Shown here piece after piece: positions 15,447 to 24,146 of a stretch of DNA of 64,000 bases. This DNA is from Citrobacter sp. Cu233 (GTDB taxonomy: Bacteria; Pseudomonadota; Gammaproteobacteria; Enterobacterales; Enterobacteriaceae). A program made the position numbers and the translations under genes. Position 1 is the stretch's first letter, and each line of letters opens with the position of its first letter. Location of the stretch: positions 83,557 through 147,556 of the forward strand of contig NZ_JAOWIF010000041.1 in the NCBI RefSeq assembly GCF_030332225.1, read 5' to 3'. The notes under the pieces are model-generated. The model was not told where the DNA came from and ran no database searches. It saw only the letters and a list, made by a program, of their open reading frames with translations.

Positions 15447-16280
15447 ATGACAGTGAAAGCAAAGCGTTTCCGTATTGGGGTGGAAGGTGCCACCACTGAC
15501 GGGCGCGAGATCCAGCGTGAATGGCTGGTACAGATGGCTGCCAGCTACAACCCGACGGTCTATACCGCGCTGATTAACCTGGAGCACATCAAGTCTTATC
15601 TGCCGGACAGCACGTTTAACCGCTATGGCAGGGTGACGGGGCTGGTTGCAGAAGAAATCCAGGACGGCCCGCTGGCGGGCAAGATGGCACTTTATGCCGA
15701 TATCGAACCCACTGACGCCCTGGTGGAACTGGTGAAAAAAGGCCAGAAGCTTTTCACCTCCATGGAGGTCAGCACGAAGTTTGCCGACACCGGCAAAGCC
15801 TACCTTGTGGGGCTGGGTGCGACAGACGATCCTGCGAGCCTTGGCACCGAAATGCTGGCTTTCAGCGCCAGCGCCGCACATAACCCGCTGGCAAACCGTA
15901 AGCAGAACCCTGAAAACCTGTTTTCGGAAGCGGTTGAAACGCTGATCGAACTGGAAGAAGCCCAGGACGAAAAGCCGTCCCTCTTTGCCCGCGTTACTGC
16001 GCTGTTCACCAAAAAAGAGCAGACCGACGATGCGCGTTTCTCAGACGTGCATAAAGCCGTGGAGCTGGTCGCTACTGAGCAGCAGATCCTGAGCGAGCGC
16101 ACTGACAAATCCCTGTCCGAACAGGACCAGCGCCTTTCTGAGCTGGAGTCCTCCCTGCAGGAACAGCAGACCGCCTTTGCCGAGTTACAGCAGCAACTGA
16201 GCCGCGAAGACAGCCGCAAGGATTACCGCCAGCGCGCGCCGGGCGGTGACGCACCGGCAGGCACCCTGACCAATTGCTGA
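15447..16280 (+). CDS. O: Capsid scaffold/protease (P2 gpO)
   Basis: This 277-residue protein scaffolds the procapsid and cleaves capsid proteins and itself. The N-terminal half is the serine-protease domain (KRFRIGVEGATTDGREIQ start, and LVKKGQKLFTSMEVSTKFADTG with the likely catalytic Ser). The second half (about 165-265) is a long Gln/Glu-rich coiled coil, the scaffolding part. The length matches P2 gpO (284). It is the first gene of the rightward capsid operon behind the Ogr site. Confidence 0.95.
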   Translation: MTVKAKRFRIGVEGATTDGREIQREWLVQMAASYNPTVYTALINLEHIKSYLPDSTFNRYGRVTGLVAEEIQDGPLAGKMALYADIEPTDALVELVKKGQKLFTSMEVSTKFADTGKAYLVGLGATDDPASLGTEMLAFSASAAHNPLANRKQNPENLFSEAVETLIELEEAQDEKPSLFARVTALFTKKEQTDDARFSDVHKAVELVATEQQILSERTDKSLSEQDQRLSELESSLQEQQTAFAELQQQLSREDSRKDYRQRAPGGDAPAGTLTNC

Positions 16281-16296
16281 TGGAGCATAAAACCCG

Positions 16297-17364
16297 ATGA
16301 AAAAGAAAACCCGCTTTGCCTTTAACGCTTACCTGCAGCAACTGGCGCGCCTGAACGGTGTGGAGGTTGAAGAACTCTCCAGTAAGTTCACCGTTGAGCC
16401 GTCCGTGCAGCAGACGCTGGAAGACCAGATCCAGCAGTCCGCCGCTTTCCTGACGCTGATTAACATCACGCCGGTCACTGAGCAGTCAGGGCAGTTGCTG
16501 GGGTTGGGCGTGGGCAGCACCATTGCCGGAACCACCGATACCACCACCAAAGAGCGCGAGCCTACCGATCCGACGCTGATGGAAGACGTGGAATACAAAT
16601 GCGAGCAGACCAACTTTGATACGGTACTGACCTACGCAAAACTGGACCTGTGGGCGAAATTCCAGGACTTCCAGGTGCGTATCCGCAACGCCATCGTCAA
16701 ACGTCAGGCGCTGGACCGTATCATGATCGGCTTTAACGGCGTGAAGCGCGCCAAAACCTCCAGTCGTGCTGAAAACCCGCTGCTGCAGGACGTCAATAAA
16801 GGCTGGTTACAGAAAATCCGCGAAGACGCGCCGGATCATGTTATGGGCAGCAAAACCGCCGAAGATGGCACCACTACTGCAGAGCCGGTAAAAGTTGGTC
16901 CGGGTGGCAAGTACGTAAATCTGGATGCGGTGGTGATGGATGCCGTTAACGAGCTGATCGATGTCGAGTATCAGGATGATGACGAGCTGGTTGTTGTCTG
17001 TGGTCGTGAACTGCTGGCTGACAAGTATTTCCCGCTGGTCAACAAAGAGCAGGACAACAGCGAAAAAATCTCTGCCGATCTGATTATCAGCCAGAAACGC
17101 ATGGGTGGCCTGCAGGCCGTGCGTGCGCCTTTCTTCCCGGCAAATGCCCTGCTGATCACCCGTCTGGATAACCTGTCCATCTACTGGCAGGAAGACACCC
17201 GCCGTCGTTCCGTTATCGACAACCCGAAACGTGACCGGATTGAAAACTTTGAATCCGTCAACGAGGCGTATGTGGTCGAGGACTACCGTTGCTCGGCACT
17301 GGTGGAAAACATCGAAATCGGTGATTTCACCCCGCCTGCAGCAGAAACAGGAAACGGGGAGTAA
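16297..17364 (+). CDS. N: Major capsid protein (P2 gpN)
   Basis: This 355-residue HK97-fold major capsid protein of the P2 family is normally trimmed near the N-terminus by gpO. Typical blocks are MKKKTRFAFNAYLQQLARLN, GSTIAGTTDTTTKEREP, KRQALDRIMIGFNG, VVCGRELLADKYFPLVN and NPKRDRIENFESVNEAYVVE. Length and start agree with P2 gpN (357). It is intact and lies between O and M. Confidence 0.97.
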   Translation: MKKKTRFAFNAYLQQLARLNGVEVEELSSKFTVEPSVQQTLEDQIQQSAAFLTLINITPVTEQSGQLLGLGVGSTIAGTTDTTTKEREPTDPTLMEDVEYKCEQTNFDTVLTYAKLDLWAKFQDFQVRIRNAIVKRQALDRIMIGFNGVKRAKTSSRAENPLLQDVNKGWLQKIREDAPDHVMGSKTAEDGTTTAEPVKVGPGGKYVNLDAVVMDAVNELIDVEYQDDDELVVVCGRELLADKYFPLVNKEQDNSEKISADLIISQKRMGGLQAVRAPFFPANALLITRLDNLSIYWQEDTRRRSVIDNPKRDRIENFESVNEAYVVEDYRCSALVENIEIGDFTPPAAETGNGE

Positions 17365-17367
17365 CGC

Positions 17368-18036
17368 ATGAGCCTGAGTCCCGCACGGCAACACCGCCTG
17401 CGCATTCAGGCCGAACAGGCCGCCCGTGAGGGCGGCAGTGTTCGCCATGCGTCGGGTTATGACCTGATGCTGCTGCAACTGGCAGAAGATCGCCGCCGCC
17501 TCAAGGGCGTCCAGTCCACGGTGAAAAAGGCGGAAATCAAGGTGGAGCTGCTGCCGAAATATTCTGCCTGGGCGGAGGGCGTGCTGGCTGTCGGAGGTAC
17601 ACAACAGGATGACGTGCTGATGTACGTGATGTTGTGGCGTATTGACGCCGGTGATTATGTCGGTGCGCTGGAAATCGGGCGTCATGCGCTGCGCCATGGC
17701 TGGGTGATGCCGCTGGGCAACCGTAACGTGCAGACCGTGCTGGCAGAAGAAATGGCAGACGCGGCGCAAAGCGCTCTGCTTGCCGCTGCCGGTTTTGATG
17801 CCGATCTGCTTCTGCAGACGCTGGACCTGACAACCGATCTGGATATGCCGGACCAGTCGCGGGCGCGCCTGCATAAAGCCATCGGCGCTGTACTGAGCGA
17901 AAGCAACCCGGCGTCTGCCCTGAATCACCTTACCCATGCGCTGCAGCTTGATCCCCGCTGCGGTGTGAAAAAAGAAAAGCAGCAGCTGGAGCGCAGACTG
18001 CGCAACGACAACCGCTGCGCAGGCCAAGTTATTTAG
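17368..18036 (+). CDS. M: Terminase small subunit (P2 gpM), C-terminus altered by deletion
   Basis: This gpM-family protein recognises cos and stimulates gpP. The family sequence is good from MSLSPARQHRLRIQAEQAAR to about residue 212 (DPRCGVKKEKQQLERRL). The normal Lys/Pro-rich tail is then replaced by RNDNRCAGQVI and a stop. The total is 222 residues, against about 247 in P2. The change coincides with the point where the tape-measure sequence begins in another frame (around 18000-18020). Gene M therefore reads across a deletion junction. The missing tail may or may not matter for function. Confidence 0.9.
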   Translation: MSLSPARQHRLRIQAEQAAREGGSVRHASGYDLMLLQLAEDRRRLKGVQSTVKKAEIKVELLPKYSAWAEGVLAVGGTQQDDVLMYVMLWRIDAGDYVGALEIGRHALRHGWVMPLGNRNVQTVLAEEMADAAQSALLAAAGFDADLLLQTLDLTTDLDMPDQSRARLHKAIGAVLSESNPASALNHLTHALQLDPRCGVKKEKQQLERRLRNDNRCAGQVI

Positions 18037-20536
18037 CCAGGCGAAAACCCGCGTACAGGAACTGCAGCAGACATACAACGGTCTGTTGGGTTCGGTACAA
18101 AGACAGCGGCAGGCGCTGAAAGAATCTGGGATCGATACTAAACAGTTAAGTAGCGCACAGCGGGAGCTGCGGAAAAATGCAGATGAAACAAGGCAGGCTC
18201 TGGAGCGTCAGCAGAAATCCCTGAAACGTCTGGGCGAACAGCAGGCGAAAATGAATGCTGTCCGTGAGCAGTATTCCCGCCGTCTTGAGGTTCGTGATCG
18301 CATTGCGGGCGCTGGGGCGACCACGGCAGCCGCCGGTGCTGCGATGGGTGCGCCGGTTGTGGCGGCGGTCAGGAGCTATGCCAGCATGGAAGATGCCATG
18401 AAAGGCGTGGCAAAACAGGTCAATGGCCTGCGGGACGACAACGGCAACCGCACAAAGCAGTTTTATGAAATGCAGGACGCCATCAAAGCTGCCAGTGAAC
18501 AGTTGCCGATGGAGAATGGCGCGATTGACTACGCAGCACTGGTTGAGGGTGGCGCCCGCATGGGCGTGACCAATCAGGATGATCCGTTTGAGGACCAGAA
18601 GCGCGATTTACTGGCCTTTGCCTCAACGGCAGCGAAAGCGGCAACCGCTTTTGAACTGCCCGCCGATGAACTGGCGGAGGGGCTGGGGAAAATTGCGCAG
18701 TTGTATAAAGTGCCGACGCGCAATATTGAGCAGCTGGGCGATGCGCTGAACTACCTGGACGATAACGCCATGTCAAAGGGCGGCGACATTATCAACGTCC
18801 TGCAGCGCATGGGGGGCGTAGCTGACCGCCTCGACTTCCGCAAAGCGGCGGCGCTGGGTTCAACCTTCCTTTCTCTGGGCGCTGCGCCTGAAATTGCCGC
18901 CAGCGCTTCCAATGCCATGGTGCGCGAACTGTCCATTGCCACAATGCAAAGTAAGCGCTTCTTTGAAGGTATGGACCTGCTGAAACTCGATCCGGAAGAG
19001 ATTGAAAAGCAGATGACCAAAGATGCCATGGGCACTATTCAGCACGTGCTGCAGAAGGTTAACAGCCTGCCGAAAGACAAACGTCTGTCTGCAATGACGA
19101 TGATTTTTGGTAAGGAGTTTGGGGATGATGCGGCAAAGCTGGCTAACAACCTGCCGGAGCTGCAGCGCCAGCTTGAACTCACATCAGGCAGTGGTGCTAA
19201 TGGCTCCATGCAGAAAGAATCCGACATTAACAAGGATTCATTGTCCGCGCAGTGGTTGCTGGTTAAGACGGGCGCACAGAATGCTTTCAGTAGCCTGGGG
19301 GAAACCCTGCGGCAGCCACTGATGGACATTATGTCCATGGTTAAGAACGTGACCGGGGCGCTGCGGCGCTGGGTTGAACAGAATCCTGTGCTGGCTGGCA
19401 CGCTGATGAAAGTGGTTGCAGCCACGGCAGCGATCACTGTTGGGCTGGGCACGCTTGCGGTGGCGGTGGCTGCAGTGCTGGGGCCGATTGCGGTGATTCG
19501 GTTCGCGTTGTCGATGCTGGCGGTTAAGGCGTTACCTTCTGCCGCTGCAGCGACGACCCGCACCGGCGGCGTGCTGCGTTTACTGGTTTCTGGCCCGCTG
19601 GCGTTACTCCGTGTGGCGCTGTTCACCGTGGGGAGTTTGCTTGGGGCGCTGCTGAGTCCGATCGGCCTGGTTGTGGCGGCGCTGGCTGGGGTGGCACTGG
19701 TGGTCTGGAAATACTGGCAGCCTATCAGCGCCTTTCTGGGGGGCGTGGTGGAAGGGTTTAAAGTGGCAGCTGCGCCAATTCTGACAGCATTTGCGCCATT
19801 AATGCCCATCTTTCAATGGGTAGGGGATAAGGTCCGGGAGCTATGGGGGTGGTTCACTAATCTGCTGACGCCGGTCAAATCGACGGCGGCAGAGCTGCAG
19901 AACGCGTCATCAATGGGGCGGTTGTTCGGGGAGATGCTGGCGGAAGGGCTGAACATGGCGCTGCATCCGCTGGAGTCTCTGAAATCCGGCGTGGTCTGGT
20001 TGCTTGAAAAGCTGGGCCTGGTCAATAAGGAGGCAGCCAGCACCCGGTTGCCAAATCAGACGCCTGCCACGGTAGGCGGTAACGGCAGCGTGATGTTACC
20101 GCCCGGCGGGTTCCCGGCTTACGCGGGGATGTACGACACGGGCGGGAGCATTCCACGCGGGCAGTTTGGCATTGTTGGAGAAAATGGCCCTGAAATTGTG
20201 AACGGACCGGCAAATGTCACCAGCAGGCGGCGTACTGCTGCGCTGGCCTCTGTCGTTGCAGGCGTGATGGGGGTAGCTGCTACACCTGCAGAAGCGGCTC
20301 CGCTTCATCCGTTCAGTCTGCCTGCCAGGGCATACCAGACGCAGCCAGTTAAGGCTGACAGCCCGCCGTCAGTTATTCGTTATGAGATAAATGCGCCTAT
20401 TCATATTGTCGCGCAGCCGGGACAGAGTGCGCAGGATATTGCCCGTGAAGTGGCACGCCAGCTTGACGAGCGGGAACGTAGGGCCAGGGCAAAAGCGCGG
20501 AGCAATTTCAGCGATCAGGGGGGGTATGAGTCATGA
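18002..20536 (+). pseudogene. T: Tape-measure protein gene T, 5' end deleted
   Basis: The tape-measure reading frame is recognisable from about 18020 (AKLFSQAKTRVQELQQTYNG) to 20536. In P2 gpT the equivalent text starts roughly 100 residues into the protein, so the start codon and N-terminus are gone. The frame's first possible start is a TTG at 18086 with no ribosome site. About 840 residues remain, including central hydrophobic segments (about 19400-19720). Translation is unlikely except by read-through. Its stop overlaps the start of U (ATGA), so U is downstream of a dead gene. In an intact phage T sets tail length. Confidence 0.9.
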
Positions 20537-21018
20537 TGATGGTGCTGGGTTTATATGTATTTATGTTGCGCACAGTCCCTTATCAGGAGCTTCAGTATCA
20601 GCGTAGCTGGCGACATGCAGCCAACAGCCGGGTGAACCGCCGCCCGTCAACGCAGTTTCTTGGCCCGGATAATGATTCACTGACACTGTCCGGGGTTCTG
20701 CTGCCGGAAGTAACCGGAGGCAGGTTGTCAATGCTGGCGCTGGAGTTGATGGCAGAGCAGGGCAAAGCCTGGCCTTTGATTGAAGGCAGCGGAACCATTT
20801 ACGGCATGTTTGTTATTGAAAGTCTGAGCCAGACAAAGACAGAGTTTTTTGCAAGCGGAATGCCCAGGCGCATTGAGTTTACGATCACCCTCAAACGGAT
20901 TGATGAGTCGCTGTCTGACATGTTCGGGAGTCTGAGTGACCAGCTCAGCAACCTGCAGGACTCTGCCGCCTCTGCTATTGGGGGGATTAAAAACACGGTT
21001 GGAGGATTGCTGCAGTGA
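20533..21018 (+). CDS. U: Tail protein (P2 gpU)
   Basis: This 161-residue phage tail protein (PF06995 family) completes the tail tube terminus. Recognisable blocks are YQRSWRHAANSRVNRRPSTQ, LTLSGVLLPEVTGG and MPRRIEFTITLKRIDES. It starts with three ATG-type codons from 20533, and the first overlaps the T stop. It is intact by length but has no partners left, because the tube and sheath genes are deleted. Gene D overlaps its end. Confidence 0.93.
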   Translation: MMMVLGLYVFMLRTVPYQELQYQRSWRHAANSRVNRRPSTQFLGPDNDSLTLSGVLLPEVTGGRLSMLALELMAEQGKAWPLIEGSGTIYGMFVIESLSQTKTEFFASGMPRRIEFTITLKRIDESLSDMFGSLSDQLSNLQDSAASAIGGIKNTVGGLLQ

Positions 21019-22115
21019 ACGTTAATTCTGATCTCCTGAATGTGAACAGTAAAAGCCCGGCATTCAGTGTCGTCATTGAAGGTAAGGACGTGACGACCGT
21101 GTTGGATACCCGCCTGATGAGTCTGACGCTGACGGATAACCGGGGCTTTGAAGCGGACCAGCTTGATCTGGAGCTGGACGACGCCGACGGTCTGATTGCG
21201 CTGCCGCGACGTGGGGCAGTGATTCAGCTGGCGCTGGGCTGGAAAGGCCAGCCGCTTTTCCCTAAAGGGGCTTTTACCGTGGATGAAATTGAACACAGCG
21301 GAGCCCCTGACCGGCTGACCATCCGGGCGCGTAGCGCAGATTTCCGTGAAACCCTCAATACACGGCGCGAAAAATCATGGCATCAGACAACGGTGGGGGA
21401 GGTGGTAAAGGAAATCGCCGCCAGGCACAACCTAAAAGTGGCGCTGGGTAAAGACCTGACGGATAAGGCGCTGGATCATCAGGACCAGACCAATGAAAGC
21501 GATGCAAGTTTTCTGATGAAACTGGCGAGACAGTATGGGGCGATTGCTTCCGTTAAGGACGGGAATCTGCTGTTTATCCGGCAGGGACAAGGAAGAACGG
21601 CAAGCGGCAAGCCGCTGCCGGTTATCACCATCACGCGTAAAGCCGGTGACAATCATCGGTTCACCCTTGCTGATCGTGGTGCCTATACCGGTGTTATTGC
21701 CAGTTGGTTGCATACGCGTGAACCCAGGAAAAAAGAGACAACCAGTGTTAAACGTCGTCGAAAGAAAACCACCACACCCAAAGAGCCGGAAGCAAAACAG
21801 GGCGATTATCTGGTGGGAACGGATGAAAACGTGCTGGTTCTTAATCGTACCTACGCCAACCGGAGCAATGCAGAGCGCGCAGCAAAAATGCAGTGGGAAC
21901 GTCTGCAGCGTGGGGTTGCTTCATTTTCCCTGCAGCTCGCTGAGGGGCGGGCTGATCTCTATACGGAAATGCCGGTGAAGGTTACAGGGTTTAAACAGCC
22001 GATCGATGATGCAGAATGGGCCATTACCACCCTGACACATTCTGTCAGCCCGGATAATGGATTTACGACCAGCATGGAGCTTGAAGTAAAGATTGATGAT
22101 CTTGAAATTGAATAA
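21015..22115 (+). CDS. D: Late control protein gpD (tail hub/spike base)
   Basis: This 366-residue gpD-family (PF05954) protein is structurally the hub under the tail spike. It was historically called late control D. Blocks are LTLTDNRGFEADQLDLELDD, WHQTTVGEVVKEIAARHNL, QTNESDASFLMKLARQYGA and WAITTLTHSVSPDNGF. The start is GTG at 21015, overlapping the U stop. It is intact, but useless for a tail without the deleted baseplate genes. Confidence 0.95.
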   Translation: MNVNSDLLNVNSKSPAFSVVIEGKDVTTVLDTRLMSLTLTDNRGFEADQLDLELDDADGLIALPRRGAVIQLALGWKGQPLFPKGAFTVDEIEHSGAPDRLTIRARSADFRETLNTRREKSWHQTTVGEVVKEIAARHNLKVALGKDLTDKALDHQDQTNESDASFLMKLARQYGAIASVKDGNLLFIRQGQGRTASGKPLPVITITRKAGDNHRFTLADRGAYTGVIASWLHTREPRKKETTSVKRRRKKTTTPKEPEAKQGDYLVGTDENVLVLNRTYANRSNAERAAKMQWERLQRGVASFSLQLAEGRADLYTEMPVKVTGFKQPIDDAEWAITTLTHSVSPDNGFTTSMELEVKIDDLEIE

Positions 22116-22183
22116 TTGGTTCTCAATATTGAATAATATTGTATCATTATTGCGACTACGGCAAGAGTGGTGGGATAACAGCG

Positions 22184-22402
22184 ATGATGAACTGTCCAGA
22201 GTGCGGTCATGCAGCACATACCAGAAGCAGCTTTCAGGTATCAGCTACGACAAAAGAACGTTACAACCAGTGCCAAAATATAAATTGTGGCTGTACGTTC
22301 GTTACTCATGAAACGTTTGTACGGCACATTATAAAACCGAATCTAATTTCTTCTGCGCCGCCACATCCTGGAAAAGGTGGTCAAGGCCACATGAGTTTCT
22401 GA
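22184..22402 (+). CDS. ogr: Late-transcription activator Ogr
   Basis: This 72-residue zinc-binding activator turns on P2 late promoters by touching RNA polymerase alpha. Four Cys form the zinc site (CPECG at the start, then CQNINCGC), with the conserved TTKERYNQCQN and PHPGKGG tail. The start is ATG at 22184 or 22187; upstream in-frame codons are not part of the family. Its target TTGT-N12-ACAA is present at 15350. It could also activate helper or satellite late promoters in trans. Confidence 0.93.
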   Translation: MMNCPECGHAAHTRSSFQVSATTKERYNQCQNINCGCTFVTHETFVRHIIKPNLISSAPPHPGKGGQGHMSF

Positions 22403-22406
22403 ACAG

Positions 22407-22430
22407 AACCCGCTTTAATGGCGGGTTTTT
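22407..22430 (+). terminator. ogr terminator
   Basis: AACCCGC (22407-22413) pairs with GCGGGTT (22421-22427) and continues into a T-run. It ends the rightward late operon at the prophage edge. Confidence 0.85.
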
Positions 22431-22449
22431 TGTTGCCGCCAGTCCGACA

Positions 22450-22472
22450 CTCTGTCGCCATTTTGCCGCCAC
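22450..22472. repeat. Putative integrase arm-type site, P side
   Basis: This 23-bp block matches 1025-1047 at 21 positions in direct orientation, with two GCCGCCA-like units. A further TTGCCGCCA lies at 22433-22441. It is about 45 bp outside the attR core. Confidence 0.55.
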
Positions 22473-22485
22473 TACCAAAGAAAAA

Positions 22486-22509
22486 GGGGCTACGTTTTCA
22501 CGTAACCCC
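22486..22509 (-). terminator. Phage-supplied terminator for ssrA
   Basis: GGGGCTACG (22486-22494) pairs with CGTAACCCC (22501-22509), with one G-U pair, around six bases. The minus strand continues CTTTTT. It follows the tmRNA 3' end by about ten bases and can replace the displaced original terminator. It may work in both directions. Confidence 0.75.
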
Positions 22510-22517
22510 TTGTTTTA

Positions 22518-22567
22518 TTTGGTGGAGCTGGCGGGAGTTGAACCCGCGTCCGAAATTCCTACATCCT
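22518..22567. other. attR of the prophage
   Basis: This is the second copy of the 50-bp repeat at 887-936. Here it is fused to the rest of ssrA, so the phage copy rebuilds a complete tmRNA gene. To the left is phage DNA with arm sites and a terminator. Confidence 0.95.
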
Positions 22568-22883
22568 CGGTACTACATGCTTAGTCAGTCTTTACATTCG
22601 CCTGGCACCTGCGGACAGACACGCCACTACCAGACTAGCCTGATTAGTTTTAACGCTTCAACCCCAGGCAGGGCATCCACGCGATCTCTTTTGGGTTTGA
22701 CCTCTCTTTGATCCCCGTCTTAAGAGCGGAAGCTAGGGAGAGAGGGCTCAGAGCAGGTTATTAAGCTGCTAAAGCGTAGTTTTCGTCGTTTGCGACTATT
22801 TTTTTGCGGCTTTTTACGAGGCCAACCGCCCCTCGGCATGCACCTTGGGTTTCGCGAATCCCGTCGAATCCAGAATCAGCCCC
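22520..22883 (-). ncRNA. ssrA: tmRNA
   Basis: This 364-base transfer-messenger RNA rescues stalled ribosomes with SmpB. The 5' end GGGGCTGATTCTGGATTCGA (from 22883) and the 3' end CCAGCTCCACCA (to 22520) match the E. coli molecule. The tag frame at 22793-22764 encodes ANDENYALAA followed by TAA TAA. The last 48 bases or so come from the prophage att copy with no change. A promoter precedes it and a phage hairpin terminates it. Confidence 0.98.
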
Positions 22884-22897
22884 AATGTGTTGTAGTA

Positions 22898-22926
22898 AGT
22901 ATATCAGACTTGTGACACACGTGACC
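22898..22926 (-). promoter_or_regulatory. ssrA promoter
   Basis: On the minus strand GGTCAC (22926-22921) and TATACT (22903-22898) are 17 bp apart. The start would lie a few bases before the mature tmRNA 5' end, leaving a short leader for RNase P to remove. Confidence 0.6.
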
Positions 22927-22955
22927 AGCCCCCACAACCCTTTAACCGCAAGGAT

Positions 22956-24146
22956 TTACCGCTCGCGCAATGCTTCTTTTGCACGATTAAATGGTTTGAT
23001 TAAATAGTCGACGATGGTTTTTTCACCTGTTTTTATATCCACAGTGGCAATCATGCCCGGTACGATAGAAAAATGGCGTCCCAGCTTGTTCTGCAAAAAG
23101 TCCTGATGGGTACGTATAAAAACACGGTAGTAGAAGATCTCCGGCTTCACTTTGTCCTGAATGGTATCTGGGGAGATGGTTTCGACCACGCCCTCCAGCC
23201 CTCCGTAAATGGCGTAGTCATAGGCAGTAATCTTTACCAGTGCCCGCTGTCCTGGGTGGATAAACGCGATATCGCGCGGTGACAGGCGGGTTTCAATCAG
23301 CAAATGATCGTCTACCGGGACAATCTCCATCATTTCGCCGTTAGGGGGGATAACGCCGCCAATCGTGGTGACCTGAATATTTTTTACGATACCGCGCATC
23401 GGGGCGCGAACGGTCAGGCGGGTGACGGAATCTTCTCGACCTTTTAAGATGGCCGCCAGCATATCTACTTCGGCGTTGGCCTTCGACAGCGCTTCTCGCG
23501 CCTGCACGTAATATTGCGAGCGCAGGTCGGTTATTTTGAGTCCAAGATCGCTTTTTTGTCGTTGCAGGCGCAGTACTTCCACATGGCTGGCGGCACCGCT
23601 TTTCTCCAGCCGTTGGGTGATCGCCAGTTCTTTGTTCACGGATACCAGCGCACCCTGTAGTTCCACCATCGAATCGGCAAGCTGTGCCCGGCGACTTTTA
23701 TATAACCGGGTTTCAGAGGCGATAAGTTCCGGCCAGGCCTGCAGCAAGCTGGGGAACGTTAGCTGCAAATCGTTGACTTCGGCATTCAGTCTGGCGCTTG
23801 ATGCTAAAGATGCACGGTATCGGGCGGCACTTTCACCCACGTTGGATTCAGAACGCGTTGGGTCGAGGCGGGCGACAATCTGGTTGGCCTGAACTTTATC
23901 ACCTTCGTGCACGCTGAGTTCGGCGAGGATCCCACCGTCAAGCGACTGCAATACCTGTTCGCGAGAGCTGGGGATCACTTTCCCACTGCCAGTAGAGACT
24001 TCATCCAGCTTACCGAAATACGCCCATCCCCCCAGGATGACAAAAAGCAGTGTGCTGAGCAGAATAATGCGACTGGCGCCGGAAAAACGGTATTCCTGGC
24101 GGATATCGAGATCGTCCATGGCGGCGTCATGCGGATTGGTTTTCAT
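22956..24146 (-). CDS. bapD: Type I secretion membrane fusion protein (HlyD family, BapD-like)
   Basis: This 396-residue periplasmic adaptor joins the inner-membrane ABC exporter to the outer-membrane channel. It has a short cytoplasmic N-terminus, one membrane helix (about 34-54, IILLSTLLFVILGGWAYFG) and a lipoyl/barrel-sandwich half (VIPSSREQVLQSLDGGILAEL). A long alpha-hairpin (about 110-225), the second lipoyl half, and the C-terminal HlyD signature (VPGMIATVDIKTGEKTIVDYLIKP) complete it. The start MKTNPHD overlaps the end of the ABC gene by 20 bp. An earlier in-frame Met is disregarded. Gene order matches Salmonella bapABCD, hence the symbol. Confidence 0.93.
   Translation of the reverse strand: MKTNPHDAAMDDLDIRQEYRFSGASRIILLSTLLFVILGGWAYFGKLDEVSTGSGKVIPSSREQVLQSLDGGILAELSVHEGDKVQANQIVARLDPTRSESNVGESAARYRASLASSARLNAEVNDLQLTFPSLLQAWPELIASETRLYKSRRAQLADSMVELQGALVSVNKELAITQRLEKSGAASHVEVLRLQRQKSDLGLKITDLRSQYYVQAREALSKANAEVDMLAAILKGREDSVTRLTVRAPMRGIVKNIQVTTIGGVIPPNGEMMEIVPVDDHLLIETRLSPRDIAFIHPGQRALVKITAYDYAIYGGLEGVVETISPDTIQDKVKPEIFYYRVFIRTHQDFLQNKLGRHFSIVPGMIATVDIKTGEKTIVDYLIKPFNRAKEALRER

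Noticed and set aside
15182..18078. Long frames opposite phage genes, such as 16807-18078 on the minus strand (423 codons)
   Set aside because: They are shadows of O, N and M, which match known proteins over their full length.
18086..20536. Reading gene T as an intact 816-residue protein starting at TTG 18086
   Set aside because: Family text continues upstream of this TTG, there is no ribosome site, and the true N-terminus is missing; it is a truncated gene.
22418..22711. A 97-codon frame crossing attR, and a similar one at 775-996
   Set aside because: They run through tmRNA and att sequence, which is RNA-coding, and have no protein features.
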